Shown here one piece after another: positions 22,661 to 36,012 of a stretch of 64,000 nt of DNA (position 1 is its first letter; the number at the start of each line of letters is the position of its first letter). The notes under the pieces are model-generated. The model was not told where the DNA came from and searched no databases. It saw only the letters and a program-made list of their open reading frames with translations. The stretch is from Echeneis naucrates (lineage: Eukaryota; Chordata; Actinopteri; Carangiformes; Echeneidae): assembly GCF_900963305.1 (NCBI RefSeq), contig NC_042513.1:27519087-27583086 (forward strand), written 5' to 3'. A program made the translations under genes and the position numbers.

Positions 22661-25600
22661 TGTTCCTAAAAGCTGCAGCCTGTGTGACCTTTTCATACCT
22701 GGAGTGATTAAGCACCAAAGAGGCGGAGCCTCATTGGTCACCTGACAGCTGCCATCATTTATCCTGATGGCAGGCGAAGCTCGTCCTTCCTGCGAACAAC
22801 AGGAGACACCAAGCAGGAGCGAGTCACATTTTACATTAAACATCATCGTTCGCTGTGAACGTTCAGCAGCCAGCATGTAAAAATTCAGAGGAACCAAATT
22901 CTGGGTCCAAATAATCCAAGATCACCTGGTCCAGATTAGCATCCACCTTTAATGCTAACGTCGGAACAACGTTCTGAGGAGATTTTCTGAAGGTTTCGTT
23001 TTCATCTTCAGATTTGAAGGTTGGGTTCTGCTTTGTTTGTGCCCAGCTCTACATCAGTAACATAAACGTTGTATCATCCGGCAGTTTGTTTAACACAACA
23101 GACACACAGTGTGCACACGTCTCCTGTATAACATCTGAGCTCAGATGGTCTGCTGTGATAAATGAAAGTGGATCTGATGGAGGAGCAGACGCCTCCTCAG
23201 TAATCAGAGGGAAGTGAAGCAGCTACAGCTTTGTGCTCTCAGAATAACAACCTGAGTCATCATCGGACTAACAGCTCGGTTCAATAATTCAACGCTTCTC
23301 TGTAAGCATGAATTATTGAGTCTGGGGACGCTGTCCTGCTCGCTGAGACGCTCTCGGCTCAATCTCTCTGCTCTTAGATCGACTTCCGGAGTCAGCAGAG
23401 TGTTTTCAATCCGAACTACAGTTCAGAAAGAGACGGAGACTCACGGAGTTTGAACTTCATATGACCTGTGAGCAAAGAGCTCAGACTCTGATGAAGAAGT
23501 TAACAGAAGAATGGAGGTCAAATTTAAAGTTAGTTCACGATGAAATGAATCTTTGGATCTGTTGGGATCCACCTATGCTAACGGCTAACGTTAGCATCTT
23601 GGAAAGGAGCCAACACAGGTTGATGGAAAGAGACCAAGATCTGAACTGGACATGACGCGGGCCTCCCTGCCCAGAACCAGGACCCTCTGGGGGTCCAAGT
23701 CCTGCTGATGGTGAATCTGGCCGGAACGGGTGTGTTGAGGAACACAACGGATACTTCCTGCTCCTGCAGCTCCGGCCTTGACTGCTGACTGCAGACGGAA
23801 TAAAGAGGCAGAATGAAGTTGGTATTAAAACAGTTAGATATGACGTTGATATGGAACGCAGCTCAGCTCAGGAATAAAACCGAACTTTCATCTTATCATC
23901 TTCACATGAATCTCTAATTAAGTGTCACAATCATTTCATCACAGCCAGCACTGATGAAACTGAACTACAAAGGGAAGTTTTAAATTATAATTCAGTGCGT
24001 TAGTGCTCGATGAATATTTTCTTTCTCTTTTTAGTCGGATGCATTTTAATAACAGCTGCTGCATAAATTTGCATTTTCAGCCAAGCGCTCTGACTCGGAG
24101 GGGAAGTACTGAATGTGGACACCATGAGAGGAAATCGGACCATCAGAGTCAAACAGTCATTCAACATTCAACTCTTCTGCGTTTCAATGTTTCCTCTTCC
24201 TGATGGTGATGAAGATCCTTTCTGTGTCTCCTGCTGCCTCATAGTGGCTGATGGATGATGTCGTCACGGTGACGAGTGCAGGAGGGATGAGCTGATCCAG
24301 CGACTGCATAGCACACTCCTGTTACCAAGACAACAGCAGCCATGTTGCATTTCTGGCTGCATGATTCTACTCAAATTAATCTGTGACCTCACCATGAAAG
24401 GTTCAAAGTCAATATAAAAATTCTGAACTCCGAAGTGAAAATTAAATGCCGCTTCACACTGATTTCTCAGCCAGGCCTGACAGAAAGTCACATCAACTTC
24501 CTGGACTGAAATATTCAGGGAGAAGACTGAAGTCAGATGGACCACAGGACAGACTGTTTTCTCCAGAGAGGATGATAAATAATATATTCATACAGATGGA
24601 GATAAATGTTTCAGTGATGAAACACACTTTTATCTCAGTGTTCATTATTCAACATAAAGTATGTTACCGTATGTTCAGAAATGAAGGGACCAAAGTAAAA
24701 ACATGTTTTAACAGCAGAAATTATTCATATTTGTATGATTTTTTTTACCAGCATGCTTCTCAGAGTATCTATTTCCCACTTTAGATCATGACTTGTAGCT
24801 TTTCTACAAACTTTTCTACCATTTAAAACCATTTCATTTCTTCAGTTCTCTTAAAGGAGATACTTTAAGTTTTACTTTTCGAGCAACACTGAAAGAACCA
24901 CCCAGAGTTCAGGTCAGTCAGAGCAGAATTTAAATCAATCATTTAATGTCTCCAGTGCTGCTGGGTCACCCGAGTCAAAGCCGAGCCTGGCCAGCATTGT
25001 AGTGACGTTAGGGCGCCACCTTATGGCTTCCTGGACCACCACATCAGAAAGATGCTGGATTCTCTTCTGCTCTCTAATCTGCGTGTTAAAGATTTAAAAA
25101 CATGTAAAAATACATGAACATTCTGAGACAGAGAGAGTTGTGATCAAATAGATTTCCTTTAAAATGCAGGATTATACAGTTCATGAAGACAGACTGAGCC
25201 TTATTCCCCCTGCGCCCCCCAACCATCATTACATTTCTTTGTTCTTCATGAATGTTTCATTGTGAAAATAATGTCGTCACAAACTGACCGGGCTTTATAG
25301 TCCTGATTCTGATCTGTTCCTGAATCCTCTATCTTGCTGCTGCGGCTCATATGAGGCCTCCAGCTCCTCCTGGTAGGCTTCTCCTGTCTGACTCATTTCT
25401 CTTCTGTTCTGACACTGTGCATGTCAGTTATATAACCTTTCTAAGATTAATGCCTTTGCTCTGCAGTTTGACCCCGGCCCCGGAGCTCTGTCTGATGTGT
25501 TCATACAACACAGATACACCACACACATTTTTCATCAAAACACTAATTACTTGAAATGAAGTGCTGCTCTGAGGAGAAATATACACCAAGTCAAATGCAT

Positions 25601-25810
25601 TTATTTTCATGACAAACCCCAGTTTAAAGTTTTCTTACAGCACCAGGAACTTTCACTTCAACATCAATGAATCTTCATCCAGTTTTAATATATTTCTGTT
25701 GAGCTCATTTAAAAATTATCTCTAATTTTTTCACCTTTCAGGTTTGTGTTGTTTTGTAGATTTCAGATTGTATAACTTTGGCTTCCAGTCAACATCGTGA
25801 ATGAAGAATG

Positions 25811-25826
25811 GTTATTATTATTATTG

Positions 25827-25870
<44 letters not shown>

Positions 25871-25880
25871 GTTGTTGTTA
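25811..25880 (+). repeat. ATT/GAT/GTT triplet microsatellite
   Basis: Consecutive (TTA)n, (GAT)n and (GTT)n tracts lie about 190 bases upstream of the gtf2a2 start codon. The minus strand reads as poly-His and poly-Asn by chance. Confidence 0.9.
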
Positions 25881-26067
25881 CTTTTATTATTTTGGCGGTA
25901 TGAAACAGTGGGACGGCTTTTATTTTTGAAACGTCTAACCGGAAGTTCCGGTAGCTCAGTGCAGTGGACGGAAGCGGTTAGCTCTGTTAGCACCGATAGC
26001 GCGCTGTGAGTTAGTGGAATAGTTTTCTGTTGTTTTCTGTAGTTTCTGCTCCTCGGGCTGTTCCATC

Positions 26068-27857
26068 ATGGCCTACCAGCTGTACAGGAACACCACTCTG
26101 GGAAACAGCCTGCAGGAGAGTCTGGACGAGCTCATCCAGGTGAGCTCTTCTCGGCCGGCAGGCTCGAAGCTAGCTCCGATTAGCACGCTGGTCGGTTAGC
26201 CGGTTAGCTCGCTGCGATCCACCTCTGAATTCTCACCTACAACCACATAAGAGCTGGAATATTTGACAAGTTTTCATTTTTATAGGTCGTGTTGAAACGT
26301 TAAATTGGCATCAATTAAGTTTGGTCCTTCAGGTAGACAGTTTGGAGCCGAAGCTAATGTTTGCTAAAGAGGCTAACATGAATCTGATACTATTAAAAGT
26401 ATCGCTGTCATGATGATTTATTTAATACTCGTCAGATGAAACTGTTGGAGGTAAAGTTCGGCAGACCCAGAATGAGAACCAGTCCAGAATCTGTAAAGGT
26501 CCCGGTCCAGACACTGTTTACCTGTAAATATGGATCATAGCTGAGTAGTTCAGATTTGACTGTTTATGGCCATGATCACTGACAAACAACAACAGAGACA
26601 GAAGCAGCCAATCCCATCAGAGATCCAACTAACTGAAAGTTTCCCATCAGCAGTCAAACACGCACTGTGTGACTGGAGACATCTTCCTGAAGCACGACTC
26701 ACCAACAGGTTCATCCAACCTTTTGCTCCATGCTAACTCAAGAATGAAAGTCCTGAGTTAGCCCAAAACCATCCCACCAAAGATTCAGCGTTTACCACCC
26801 CCATCCCCCAGCCTGTGATATCAGGCTCACAAGATTTTACCCCCAACAGCGAAAACCTCCTTACAAGTCATTTTATATATAAACCAATAACCAGAAACCA
26901 CCGAGCAGCCCCAACAACTGCAACAATGGTGATGATCAGACTTATGAGTCCAACACAATACAGGATGTGCCCTCCTCTGTACACAAATCCAGCAAACACT
27001 GTCTAATGTGTTGATAGAGGTTGTGTTGTTTGGAGTGTGTGAAACATGCTGCAGTTGGACATTAGATTAAAAGCTGTGTGTGTTCAGACTCAGCAGATCA
27101 CCCCTCAGCTGGCTCTTCAAGTCCTCCTCCAGTTCGACAAAGCCATCAACACAGCACTCGCCAACAGAGTCCGCAACAGAGTCAACTTCAGGGTGAGTTC
27201 CTCTGGCTGCATGAATCTGAATTAAGGTAAATGAACCCACATTAGGGCTCTTCTGTTTTTCATCAAAATGAATATAGAATGAGTGAAGTTGAGCTGATCC
27301 TGCCTGATGACTTGGAGATGTTTTTAAAAATGAAAAACAGAAAAGACTGAGTGTGTTTCTAAAAGAGTTAAAAACTTCCAAGCTTCTTGGATCACTGAGT
27401 CTCAGGTTGCACGCTGTTGTTTGGACCTCCTGTGACCCGGCCATTGTGTTTGCGTCCTGCAGGGATCTCTGAACACCTACAGATTCTGTGACAACGTGTG
27501 GACGTTTGTCCTGAACGACGTGGAGTTCAGGGAGGTCACTGACCTGGTGAAGGTGGACAAGGTCAAGATCGTCGCCTGCGATGGAAAGAGCGAGTCAACC
27601 CAGAACAAAAGTGATAAATGGTGAGTGTGACGCTCCACCTGTCAGACAGGAAGTGGACATCACTGTATTTTATGATGTCATAAATCAATGTAATAACATC
27701 TTTTTTTAGGTATTATTAATTTTCTAATTTAGATTTTGTAGTATTTAATGTTTTCCCGTTTAGTTTACAGACTACATGTCCCACAATCCTCTGCTCTGTC
27801 CTTGCCCTCCCCCTCCATGTGTCCAGTCTTTTACTGTCGATTGTGTCTCTCTGCAGA
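26068..27857 (+). CDS. gtf2a2: TFIIA gamma subunit (GTF2A2)
   Basis: This is the small subunit of general transcription factor IIA, which stabilises TBP on TATA DNA during RNA polymerase II initiation in the nucleus. Three coding exons (26068-26139, 27088-27192, 27463-27620) give about 111 residues, against 109 in human. They read [20 protein letters not shown], then [20 protein letters not shown], then [20 protein letters not shown], nearly identical to vertebrate TFIIA gamma. This covers the N-terminal four-helix bundle and the C-terminal beta-barrel. The variable end reads [14 protein letters not shown]. Exon 3 ends with TG before a GTGAGT donor. Splicing to the exon at 27857 makes TGA, and reading through gives TGG TGA, so the protein ends here either way. 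Introns, frame and start are unambiguous. Confidence 0.96.
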
Positions 27858-27963
27858 CTCCGGCCCCATCGCTGCAGAGCGACAACTCTGTGTCGCTGTG
27901 GGCAGAGCCACAGACGGACCTGGACTGTACATATAATTTATTACAGCAGAGTCACAGCTGAGG

Positions 27964-28003
<40 letters not shown>

Positions 28004-28130
28004 AGAGTGGACCAGTCACTGTACCTGCATCAGTTTGTTTTTATTATCAGTTTACAGGAGTTTGTTTTCAGTTTGCTGTTATGATTGAGCTGAATCATCT
28101 TTAATAAAAACTTTATTTAAAACACAGGCT
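27858..28130 (+). promoter_or_regulatory. gtf2a2 3' UTR with poly(A) signal
   Basis: The terminal untranslated exon starts after the acceptor CTCTGCAG. It includes a (GT)n tract at about 27968-28002 and ends near AATAAA at 28103-28108. Confidence 0.65.
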
Positions 28131-29729
28131 GCGTTTAGGAGTTACTGCCCTTTGACTGGTTTGTCAGGTCTAACCCTAACCCAAACCAACAGAAAATGAT
28201 TCTTGATCATTAATTTATCATTGAAGCTTCACATTTATTAATTTCAGCTTCTCAGCTGTTAGTTACATTTTTGGCTTCAGGTAACTGTGCTGAGTATCTT
28301 TCTAATATTTCCTGTGACAAAGCTCCAGCTGGTGAGTTTCAACATCCACCATTCTAAATATCTCTCCCATCACTCTGACGTATGTCCTGTGCTTGGTTAG
28401 TGCTTTTACTTTGAAGAATCACTCCACTTCCTTTTCCTGTCGACCAATCTGCTGTTTCTGCCAAATCAGAAAAGAAGCAATTAATACCAATTTCAATTTC
28501 AAACTTTGTTGACAAACCAGAAACGTTTGCGCTGTTCGTTGGCGCTTGTTCAGGTTCAGATCATTCAGAGTCAAATCTTCATCTTCTCCAGTTTATTGTA
28601 TCATCAGGATTTCACATAGTGTAGAAAAGAGTGCATCTTAAAAAGGGCACGATTACATAATAAACATTAACGTCTGTCTCATTAACAAACAGGACAGAGA
28701 CTATAAATACATAACTTCATCTCTGTTTACAGCAAATTCACTTGTTTCCGCAGCAGCTTTAATAAAAACGCTTCAGAAGGCCGTGTGAATCTGTATATAT
28801 TCGGTAGAAAAAGTAGACTTTTTCAAATATAAAGGTTTGGGTGTGACTTTTGTACTCTGATCAATACTGCATGTGGTTTCCTCAGAAGAAAAATGGCTTC
28901 TGTTTCCAAATAAACGTCTGCAGTGGAGAAGTATTTACAGCTGATGAGATAAAACAGGACGGAGCTCAGAGGTCAACACTGACCCCTAAAATTTTCTCCC
29001 CTGATCTATCAGCTCAGACTGTACTGAATCTATGGGATAATGTCCCTCCTCCTCCCTTATATTGAAGTCTATGGGAAAATGTTCCTCCTCAGTAAAGGTT
29101 TTCCTGATGAGTTTATATTCTCAGTCTCTTGTTTACAGTCTTCAATGCAACATTTTTTAAATTATGCTCTGTTTTGAGTTAAAGGTGATTTTTATCTTTT
29201 CAGTTGTTTTTTTGTTTTTTGTTTTGATGGCAACAACAAACTTCTGCTGACTCACATTAAAAAAAACAAACAAAAACGTTTGGTCAAAGATGAAGCCACA
29301 GCGGTGAAGATTGTCCTGACCCTTCAATATCTGTTACATATTAAACATGGCAGCTTTGTTAGTTCCAAAAAGATTTGAGACAACACAACTTCCTGAAGGA
29401 ATATACACAACGTGACCACACTGGGTCTTGCCAGCACCAGAGCTACAGGACCAAGGAAATCGTTTTAATTTGGCACCGTCGCCGAAACCAGTTAACGAGA
29501 ACTGAACCTGAGGATCAGGCTGAACTGATCCTGAATCTTACATTCCTGTTACAAGAACTAACAGGAACAGCAACAAAAGTAATTTTCTGCTTTACTTTAG
29601 TTTTTTGACAGAAGCTCCAGGACGATCGGTTTGAAGCTAGTTCTTCTGTTAGCATTAGCATTAGCATAAGTGTTTCTCAGGTCCAGAGGGAAATATTTAC
29701 AGATTTTTGATTCTACAAAGGAAGAGATT
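28131..29729. other. Intergenic, no gene recognised
   Basis: AT-rich, with one minus-strand copy of the CCCATAGACTTCAAT dispersed repeat at about 29000-29110. No protein-like frame is seen. Confidence 0.45.
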
Positions 29730-29925
29730 TATACACTGATCAACCATAACAGCCATGTGAACATCTGTGGGCCAACAAGTCCAGATCAATGGAGGCTTCA
29801 CCTCACAAATTCCAGGACTTAAAGGATCTACTGCTAAGATCGTAGACCAGATCTCACAGCTCAGCTCAAGAGGTCTACAGGAGTCCAGGACAGATATTGA
29901 TCTGGGGACCGACTGGTGTGGATCA
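29730..29925 (+). mobile_element. Tc1-like transposon end fragment
   Basis: It begins TATACACTGATCAACCATAAC, then CATCTGTGGG, AACAAGTCCAGATCAATGGA, AGGACTTAAAGGATCTACTG and AGAGGTCTACAGGAGTCCA. This is a diverged but collinear copy of the terminal inverted repeat, then the transposase end, of a very common teleost Tc1/mariner element. The transposase body and the opposite end are missing, so this is an internally deleted relic. Confidence 0.7.
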
Positions 29926-30571
29926 CCAGAGTCGGTCCTGAAAGTGGTCTTAGAGGAGTATCGAGTCCTCCCAGAACTGGAGAGTGGATTGACCCTGGGA
30001 CATCACCCCAATTCATCTTTGGCTTTGTGAACAGTGAGGTAGCAGGGGAGGCAAAACTGGGGGGCGCCGACGGTTGGAAAATGTTTGTGATTTACTGAAA
30101 AGGTGAAGACTGGACGAAGTCTGTTCTGTACAAAATGTTGACTAATGAGCCTGAGAAGCAGCTACAGAGCTCCGGCTGCTGTCTGCATCTTGTGGGACAT
30201 TATGGCCCCCATTAATCCAGCCATCAGCTGAGACACGCTAATGCTAACCAGACCCAAAAGTTAATTTCAGGCAGCAGGTCAGTGTTTGCACTGACGCAGG
30301 CTGGTTTTTCTAGGACAACCTGAAGAGGTGACAGGTCAAAGGTCAAATTGTAGCTGCCCTGAAATCATGTAATCAAAAAAGCACCAACATGACACAGGGT
30401 GTGTGAGATGACAACGGTTACAAAGACACATTAAAACGTAAAAAAAAAAGATGCTTCTAGAAAATGCAGCATGTATATAAAAGTAACAGGAAAATCATTT
30501 CTGGTTTCAGAGATATGAAAGTATAAAACATCAGCTCCTCGCTAACAATCCTACTGCCACTTCCTGTTTGC
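29926..30571. other. Region downstream of znf395
   Basis: Likely includes the 3' UTR of the leftward zinc-finger gene. No other gene is recognised. Confidence 0.4.
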
Positions 30572-33500
30572 TCAGTCCAGGAAGCGTTGGCAGGCTTTCT
30601 TCCAGCGGCAGGCCGTGCACCACTGGTCTCTGTGTTCGATGCCGTAAACTTTACGACATTTCTTGGCTTCGCCACGAATCCTCCTGACGGACAAACGAAT
30701 AGAGAAAGAGCAGTCGTATTAATGGAGTCACTGTGGGTGATTGGAGCTCTACGTGGCGGAGAGGCCACGCTGGACAGATGTTGATGAGAAAAGGCTGATG
30801 TTTGACTGCCAATGCTAATGTTAGCACCTCTGTCAGTGACACAGTAGCCCCGCCCACTAACACTTGGTCTATTTTCCTCTAGATAGGACCATCATTTAAA
30901 GACTTAGAAACTAATGTCAATATAATCCTCTACTTCTTTTTCTGACATGACGTCTGTTTAACGAGGATTATTATTTTAATTACACAGTCAGCTCTTTAAT
31001 AAACAGGAATACAATGAACTTAACATCATGACGCCATGGTTCTGTGTGTGTGTGTTAGTACCGACCTGCAGGGGGAGCTCGGGTGCTGCAGCCACTGCTC
31101 TCCTACACTGACTGAACGAACCCGGAACGACAAACCCTGAGGACACAGAGGAGTCGGTCAGTGTGTGTAATATCACACGCAACAGCTTGTTGTGTGTTTG
31201 AATAACTGTTTGTGTCTGCACAGTCCCTGCTGTTGTGTTCATGTTGTGCTGCAGAGTCGGCCTGCAGGAGGCAGCACTGAGGATGACCGAGGGAAAGTTT
31301 GACTGCAGATGACGAGGGGATTTTCCTGCAGCAGCAAAACCACCAGGGAGGAGCTAATACACACACACACACACACTATCACACTCTCCACCCCCCCCCT
31401 CCACTGTCAAACCAGTTTTAACAGGCTGCTCTGGAGGAAATAAACAATAGACTGCTGTACAAGAATCTGTGTGTGTGTGTGTGTGTGTGTATTTGGCTGG
31501 AAGGGGATGCTACTGTGAAGTTTCAGTTCTGCAGACTTTTCTGGACTTTTGTGTTGTTGTGTTATTAATTACTGAGTAGTTAAACTTTAAACTTAAATAA
31601 CAACAAGTCTGGGGGAAATGAAGCTGCTGACGTCCTATTGGTTGGTGTTTTGATGATGTCACACTCTGGGCTTTTGGTTTAAATAGACGCCTGTAGGCCT
31701 CGTCATCGGCTCACCGATTAAATGAGCGTTTTCCTTCTTCTGTGGTTCTGAATGACCAACCATCCTCCACCTTAACCTGCCAACAACCCTCCGATCCGAC
31801 AAACAGATGAACCACAACTTCGTTACCATGGTTACAACAGTACAGTTTATCTACCCTCCTCGCTGTAGTTACCATAGTAACAGGCTTGTCATGATTCAGT
31901 TCAGGAAAAGATCTCTGTTGTCATGGTTGCGACAACAAATAGTCACCGTAGATAATAACAACATCACTCTCTGAGGTTCAGGTTCGAACCGGACCCCCGT
32001 GTAAAACGCCTCAGCTCTGCTCCCTGCAGAGACCTGAACCACAGTCTTACCTGTCTGTGGCAGTTGGTGGGCGGGGCTGTCCAGGTGGAAACAGGAACTG
32101 CTGCTGAGATCACATGACTGGGGGGCAGCGCCTAAAAAAAACCCACCACAGATTTATTGACATATTCAGCTGAGACAAGTTCAAGTTAATACATTAGAAA
32201 GTGAAACAAAGGAGAGTTATTATTGAATTGCATTTATCATTAATTAACAATAATATGGTTTGTTTCTTTGAGTCGGTCCATTTAGATGTTTTGTTACGTT
32301 TAAATTTTACCATCTCAAAGTTCAAATCTGCCAAAACTCATCAGCTCCAATGAAAAGAGGGTTTAGAAGCCCCGCCTTACCTGGTAGGAGTGCTCTGATT
32401 GGACCTGCTGGAAGCTGCCAGAGGAAGGGGCGGAGCGACTGAGAACACCACAGGTTGGAGATGGGGTAGATGGGGGAGACAGAGGAGGGGGGCTAGGAGA
32501 TGTGGAGGAGGGGGCGGGGCCACAGTGGAGGGAATGTGGAGGCGACAGACGCTGCTGCTGCTGATGATGATGATCTCTCTGGATGACCTCAGTGTAGTAA
32601 AAATCCTCCTCACTGCGAGAACAACGCTCATGTTCACCACCACGGCTGGGGGGTGGGGGCAAAGGTCAAAGGTCAGATCATAATTTGAACGGTAAGAAAA
32701 TGTACACGTGTTTGATAAACATCAGAAACAACAACAAAATCAAACAATTTAATCAAAACGTTTTATGACGTCAGAATATTGGGTGTTTATGGTGTAATGA
32801 TGAATTTTGATTTTAAGGGAATTCAATTAGTTCCTTTATTGAAACTGCAGCCTGGTTATTTCTTTACTTTGATTTAAGATAAAAATCCAAATCATCAAAA
32901 TAATAATATGTCTCATGTTTGTTACTTATTGTTCCTTCATCTTTTTCAAAGAAATGAGCTTTCGTATTATGACGCCATCGCCGTTGTGCATCAGGTGAGT
33001 CATACCACAGGTGTGTCGTCCTGATGTGCCGTTTGATTCCCACCACTGTCGTCAGCACCTTCCCGCAGGTGGGCCACAGACACCTGTACGCCACCTTCAC
33101 CGAGTTCTGTGGGAGGAAACAGGCTGTCATTGCTCGCCGCTGTCATTGTCTCATTTGTCATGTGATGTCAGTGATGACATCAACTTGAGCTCACCCTGCG
33201 TTTCCGTGGCGCAGGCTCATCAAACAGCACCTGCTCCAGCTCCATGTCCAGGCCTTCGTCGGAGGGCGTGGTCGGGCTGGTGTCGCCCTCTGTGATTGGT
33301 GGAGAGGGGACTGGGCTTCCATTGGCATGGCCAACACTCCAGTAGCCGCTGCTGCAGCTGTCTGAAAGGTCGCCACCGCCGCCGCCACTGCCGCTTCCAC
33401 AGTCCATCGGGGAAGCTGACGCACAAAAATACACTTTTATTCTCATTCAACAGTCTCCTGTTGTTGTTGATGTTGGTTGCTGGTTTTTTTGTGTACCTGT

Positions 33501-34097
33501 TGTGTCTGGCTGTGCAGCGCTGTGCAGCAGGGGGCTGCAGGACAAACTGCTGAGCACCATCGCCGCCATCAGCTCATCCATGTCTACTTCCTGTGGACAC
33601 CTCTGGCTGCAGGACGACAGGAGACAGTCAGCTGACAGACACTCTGTTCATGGTTCAATATGAAGAGACAGAGACGAGGAGACGCCTGACCTCCTGGGGA
33701 CGTCGATGCAGGAGGAGACGGATCTGGACTGTGGCACTGAGGACGAGGAGGACGAGGAGGACAAGGAGGGATGTGATGAAGACCAGGCAGAGAGATCCGC
33801 CTGCAGGAAGTCCAGCTGATCTGGACCGGCTTCACCGCCACGCTGAAAATACACCTGACAGACACAGCAGGTTCAGACCGACGGATTGAGACACTAACGG
33901 GACACAGAGGCCCAAACGTCGCCACTCACCTTCAGTCCGAGGTGACCTTTAACCCCGCTCGTGGGCTGTTCTCCTGCTAGGGTTGCCGCGGTGGTGCCAG
34001 TATCTTGGTTTGTGGTCGGTGCTCCGGGCGGCGGGCAGGTGGGGCTCACCAAGGCGCCAAGCGGAGAGCGTTTCCCCAGCCGAGACCTGGGTAACAT
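30572..34097 (-). CDS. znf395: ZNF395/SLC2A4RG/ZNF704-family zinc-finger and C-clamp factor
   Basis: DNA-binding transcription factor of the ZNF395 (PRF1/HDBP2) group. Nine coding exons (34097-33930, 33854-33691, 33606-33497, 33415-33195, 33106-33006, 32645-32381, 32131-32051, 31136-31066, 30683-30572) join in frame into 430 residues, against 513 in human. Landmarks in order are: N-terminal [39 protein letters not shown], the conserved acidic helix; [11 protein letters not shown] beside [18 protein letters not shown] and the C2H2 finger (C-x4-C-x12-H-x4-H); [10 protein letters not shown]; and a C-terminal C-clamp, [15 protein letters not shown] then [25 protein letters not shown] and the clamp fit ZNF395 better than SLC2A4RG or ZNF704. 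The start follows an acceptor (CAG|TCATG), so a non-coding first exon lies upstream. Which fish duplicate (a or b) is unknown. Confidence 0.9.
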
Positions 34098-34272
34098 GAC
34101 TGACAGGAGAGACAGAGGTCACATGTCACCGCTCTGACTCCGCCCCCTGACATGACACAGTCAGACCTGGTCCAGAGATGGTCCTGGTCTCAGTCATGTG
34201 ACCAGACTGAGCTTCATCTCATGAGCAGCAAATGAGCTGAGTCTAGTTTAATGTAGCCCACCCCCTCACCCC

Positions 34273-34313
<41 letters not shown>

Positions 34314-34652
34314 CACATACTTTTGGCTGCTGGGAAAACTGAAGCTCTGTGACTCACAGCAGTGTCATTTACAGTCAGGATATTGTGTGTGTGTGAGAAT
34401 TAGGTGGACCAGATGGGTTCGTCGTTAAAAGGTTAGGGAGTTTCTGTGGATAACAGTTATAACACATCTATTACGCATGCTAACTGTGTTACCATGGTAA
34501 CATGATGACACATGACACCCCCCCCCTTTACCGTTAATCGGTGAATCACAAACTGAACCAGTTTCTCTCGGCTGAGAAACAGATACAAGTACCAGACCAG
34601 ACCACTACAGAGACTTTGATAACTTCATTTTTCCTCCCACATTTATCTAATA
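34098..34652. other. Presumed znf395 intron 1 or promoter-proximal region
   Basis: A (CA)n tract at about 34278-34318 and a C-run near 34518 are seen. No exon is recognised. Confidence 0.4.
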
Positions 34653-36012
34653 ACCCTAACCCTGATCCTGACCCTGGTCCTGGTCCTGGTCCTGGTCCTG
34701 ATCCTGGTCCTGATCCTAACCCTGATCCTGATCCTGATCCTGATCCTGATCCTGACCCTGACCCTGGTCCTGGTTCTGGTCCTGATCCTGGTCCTGATCC
34801 TGATCCTAACCCTGATCCTAACCCTAACCCTGATCCTGACCCTGATCCTGACCCTGGTCCTGGTCCTGATCCTGGTCCTGATCCTAACCCTGATCCTGAT
34901 CCTGATCCTGACCCTGGTCCTGGTCCTGGTCCTGGTCCTGATCCTGGTCCTGATCCTAACCCTGATCCTGATCCTGATCCTGATCCTGACCCTGACCCTG
35001 ATCCTGACCCTGACCCTGACCCTGACCCTGATCCTGATCCTGACCCTGATCCTGACCCTGGTCCTGATCCTGATCCTGACCCTGACCCTGATCCTGATCC
35101 TGACCCTGATCCTGACCCTGGTCCTGATCCTGGTCCTGGTCCTGATCCTGGTCCTGATCCTAACCCTGATCCTGATCCTGATCCTGATCCTGACCCTGAC
35201 CCTGACCCTGACCCTGACCCTGATCCTGATCCTGACCCTGATCCTGACCCTGGTCCTGATCCTGATCCTGACCCTGACCCTGATCCTGATCCTGACCTGA
35301 TCCTGACCCTGATCCTGATCCTGACCCTGATCCTGACCCGATCCCGATCCTGACCCTGACCCTGACCCTGACCCTGATCCTGATCCTGACCCTGATCCTG
35401 ACCCTGGTCCTGATCCTGATCCTGACCCTGATCCTGATCCTGACCCTGACCCTGACCCTAACCCTGATCCTAACCCTGATCCTGATCCTGGTCCTGGTCC
35501 TGGTCCTGGTCCTGGTCCTGATCCTGACCCTGACCCTGGTCCTGATCCTAACCCTGATCCTAACCCTGACCCTGATCCTGACCCTGATCCTGACCCTGAC
35601 CCTGGTCCTGATCCTAACCCTGATCCTGATCCTGATCCTGACCCTGGTCCTGACCCTGGTCCTGATCCTGATCCTGACCCTGACCCTGACCCTGGTCCTG
35701 ATCCTAATCCTGATCCTGGTCCTGATCCTGATCCTGATCCTGATCCTGATCCTGACCCTGACCCTGACCCTGATCCTGATCCTGACGTTGATCCTGATCC
35801 TGGTCCTGGTCCTGGTCCTGATCCTGACCCTGATCCTGACCCTGATCCTGACCCTGACCCTGGTCCTGACCCTGACGCTGATCCTGATCCTGGTCCTGGT
35901 CCTGATCCTGATCCTGATCCTGATCCTAACCCTGATCCTAACCCTGATCCTGACCCTGATCCTGACCCTGATCCTGACCCTGATTCTGATCTTGGCCCTG
36001 ATCCTTTACATT
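34653..36012 (+). repeat. Telomere-like hexamer satellite (CCTGAY/CCTGGT/CCTAAC)n
   Basis: About 225 six-base units, mostly CCTGAT, CCTGAC and CCTGGT with interspersed CCTAAC, which in context (CCTAACCCTGATCC) resembles a mutated telomeric CCCTAA repeat. Because the period is a multiple of three, a 270-codon frame of (D/N/G)P dipeptides stays open until a phase change near 35296. There is no sign of a real protein. Confidence 0.95.

Larger units (their letters stand above)
21621..26067. other. Intergenic region upstream of gtf2a2
   Basis: No gene is recognised. A degenerate Tc1-like end lies near 22629-22660. A triplet tract sits at 25811-25880. The last 150 bases before the gtf2a2 start are CpG-containing (GATAGCGCGCTG, CTAACCGGAAGTTCCGG). 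CCGGAAGT resembles an ETS site and fits a promoter. Confidence 0.5.

Noticed and set aside
29767-30030. 87-codon plus-strand frame
   Set aside because: Overlaps a Tc1-like terminal fragment and has no protein family signature.
33180-33889. Several long frames on both strands in the GC-rich part of znf395
   Set aside because: Shadows of the real exons, which alone splice into a continuous recognisable protein.
34541-35353. 270-codon frame of (D/N/G)P repeats
   Set aside because: Hexamer satellite; no unique sequence, splice signals or conserved flanks.
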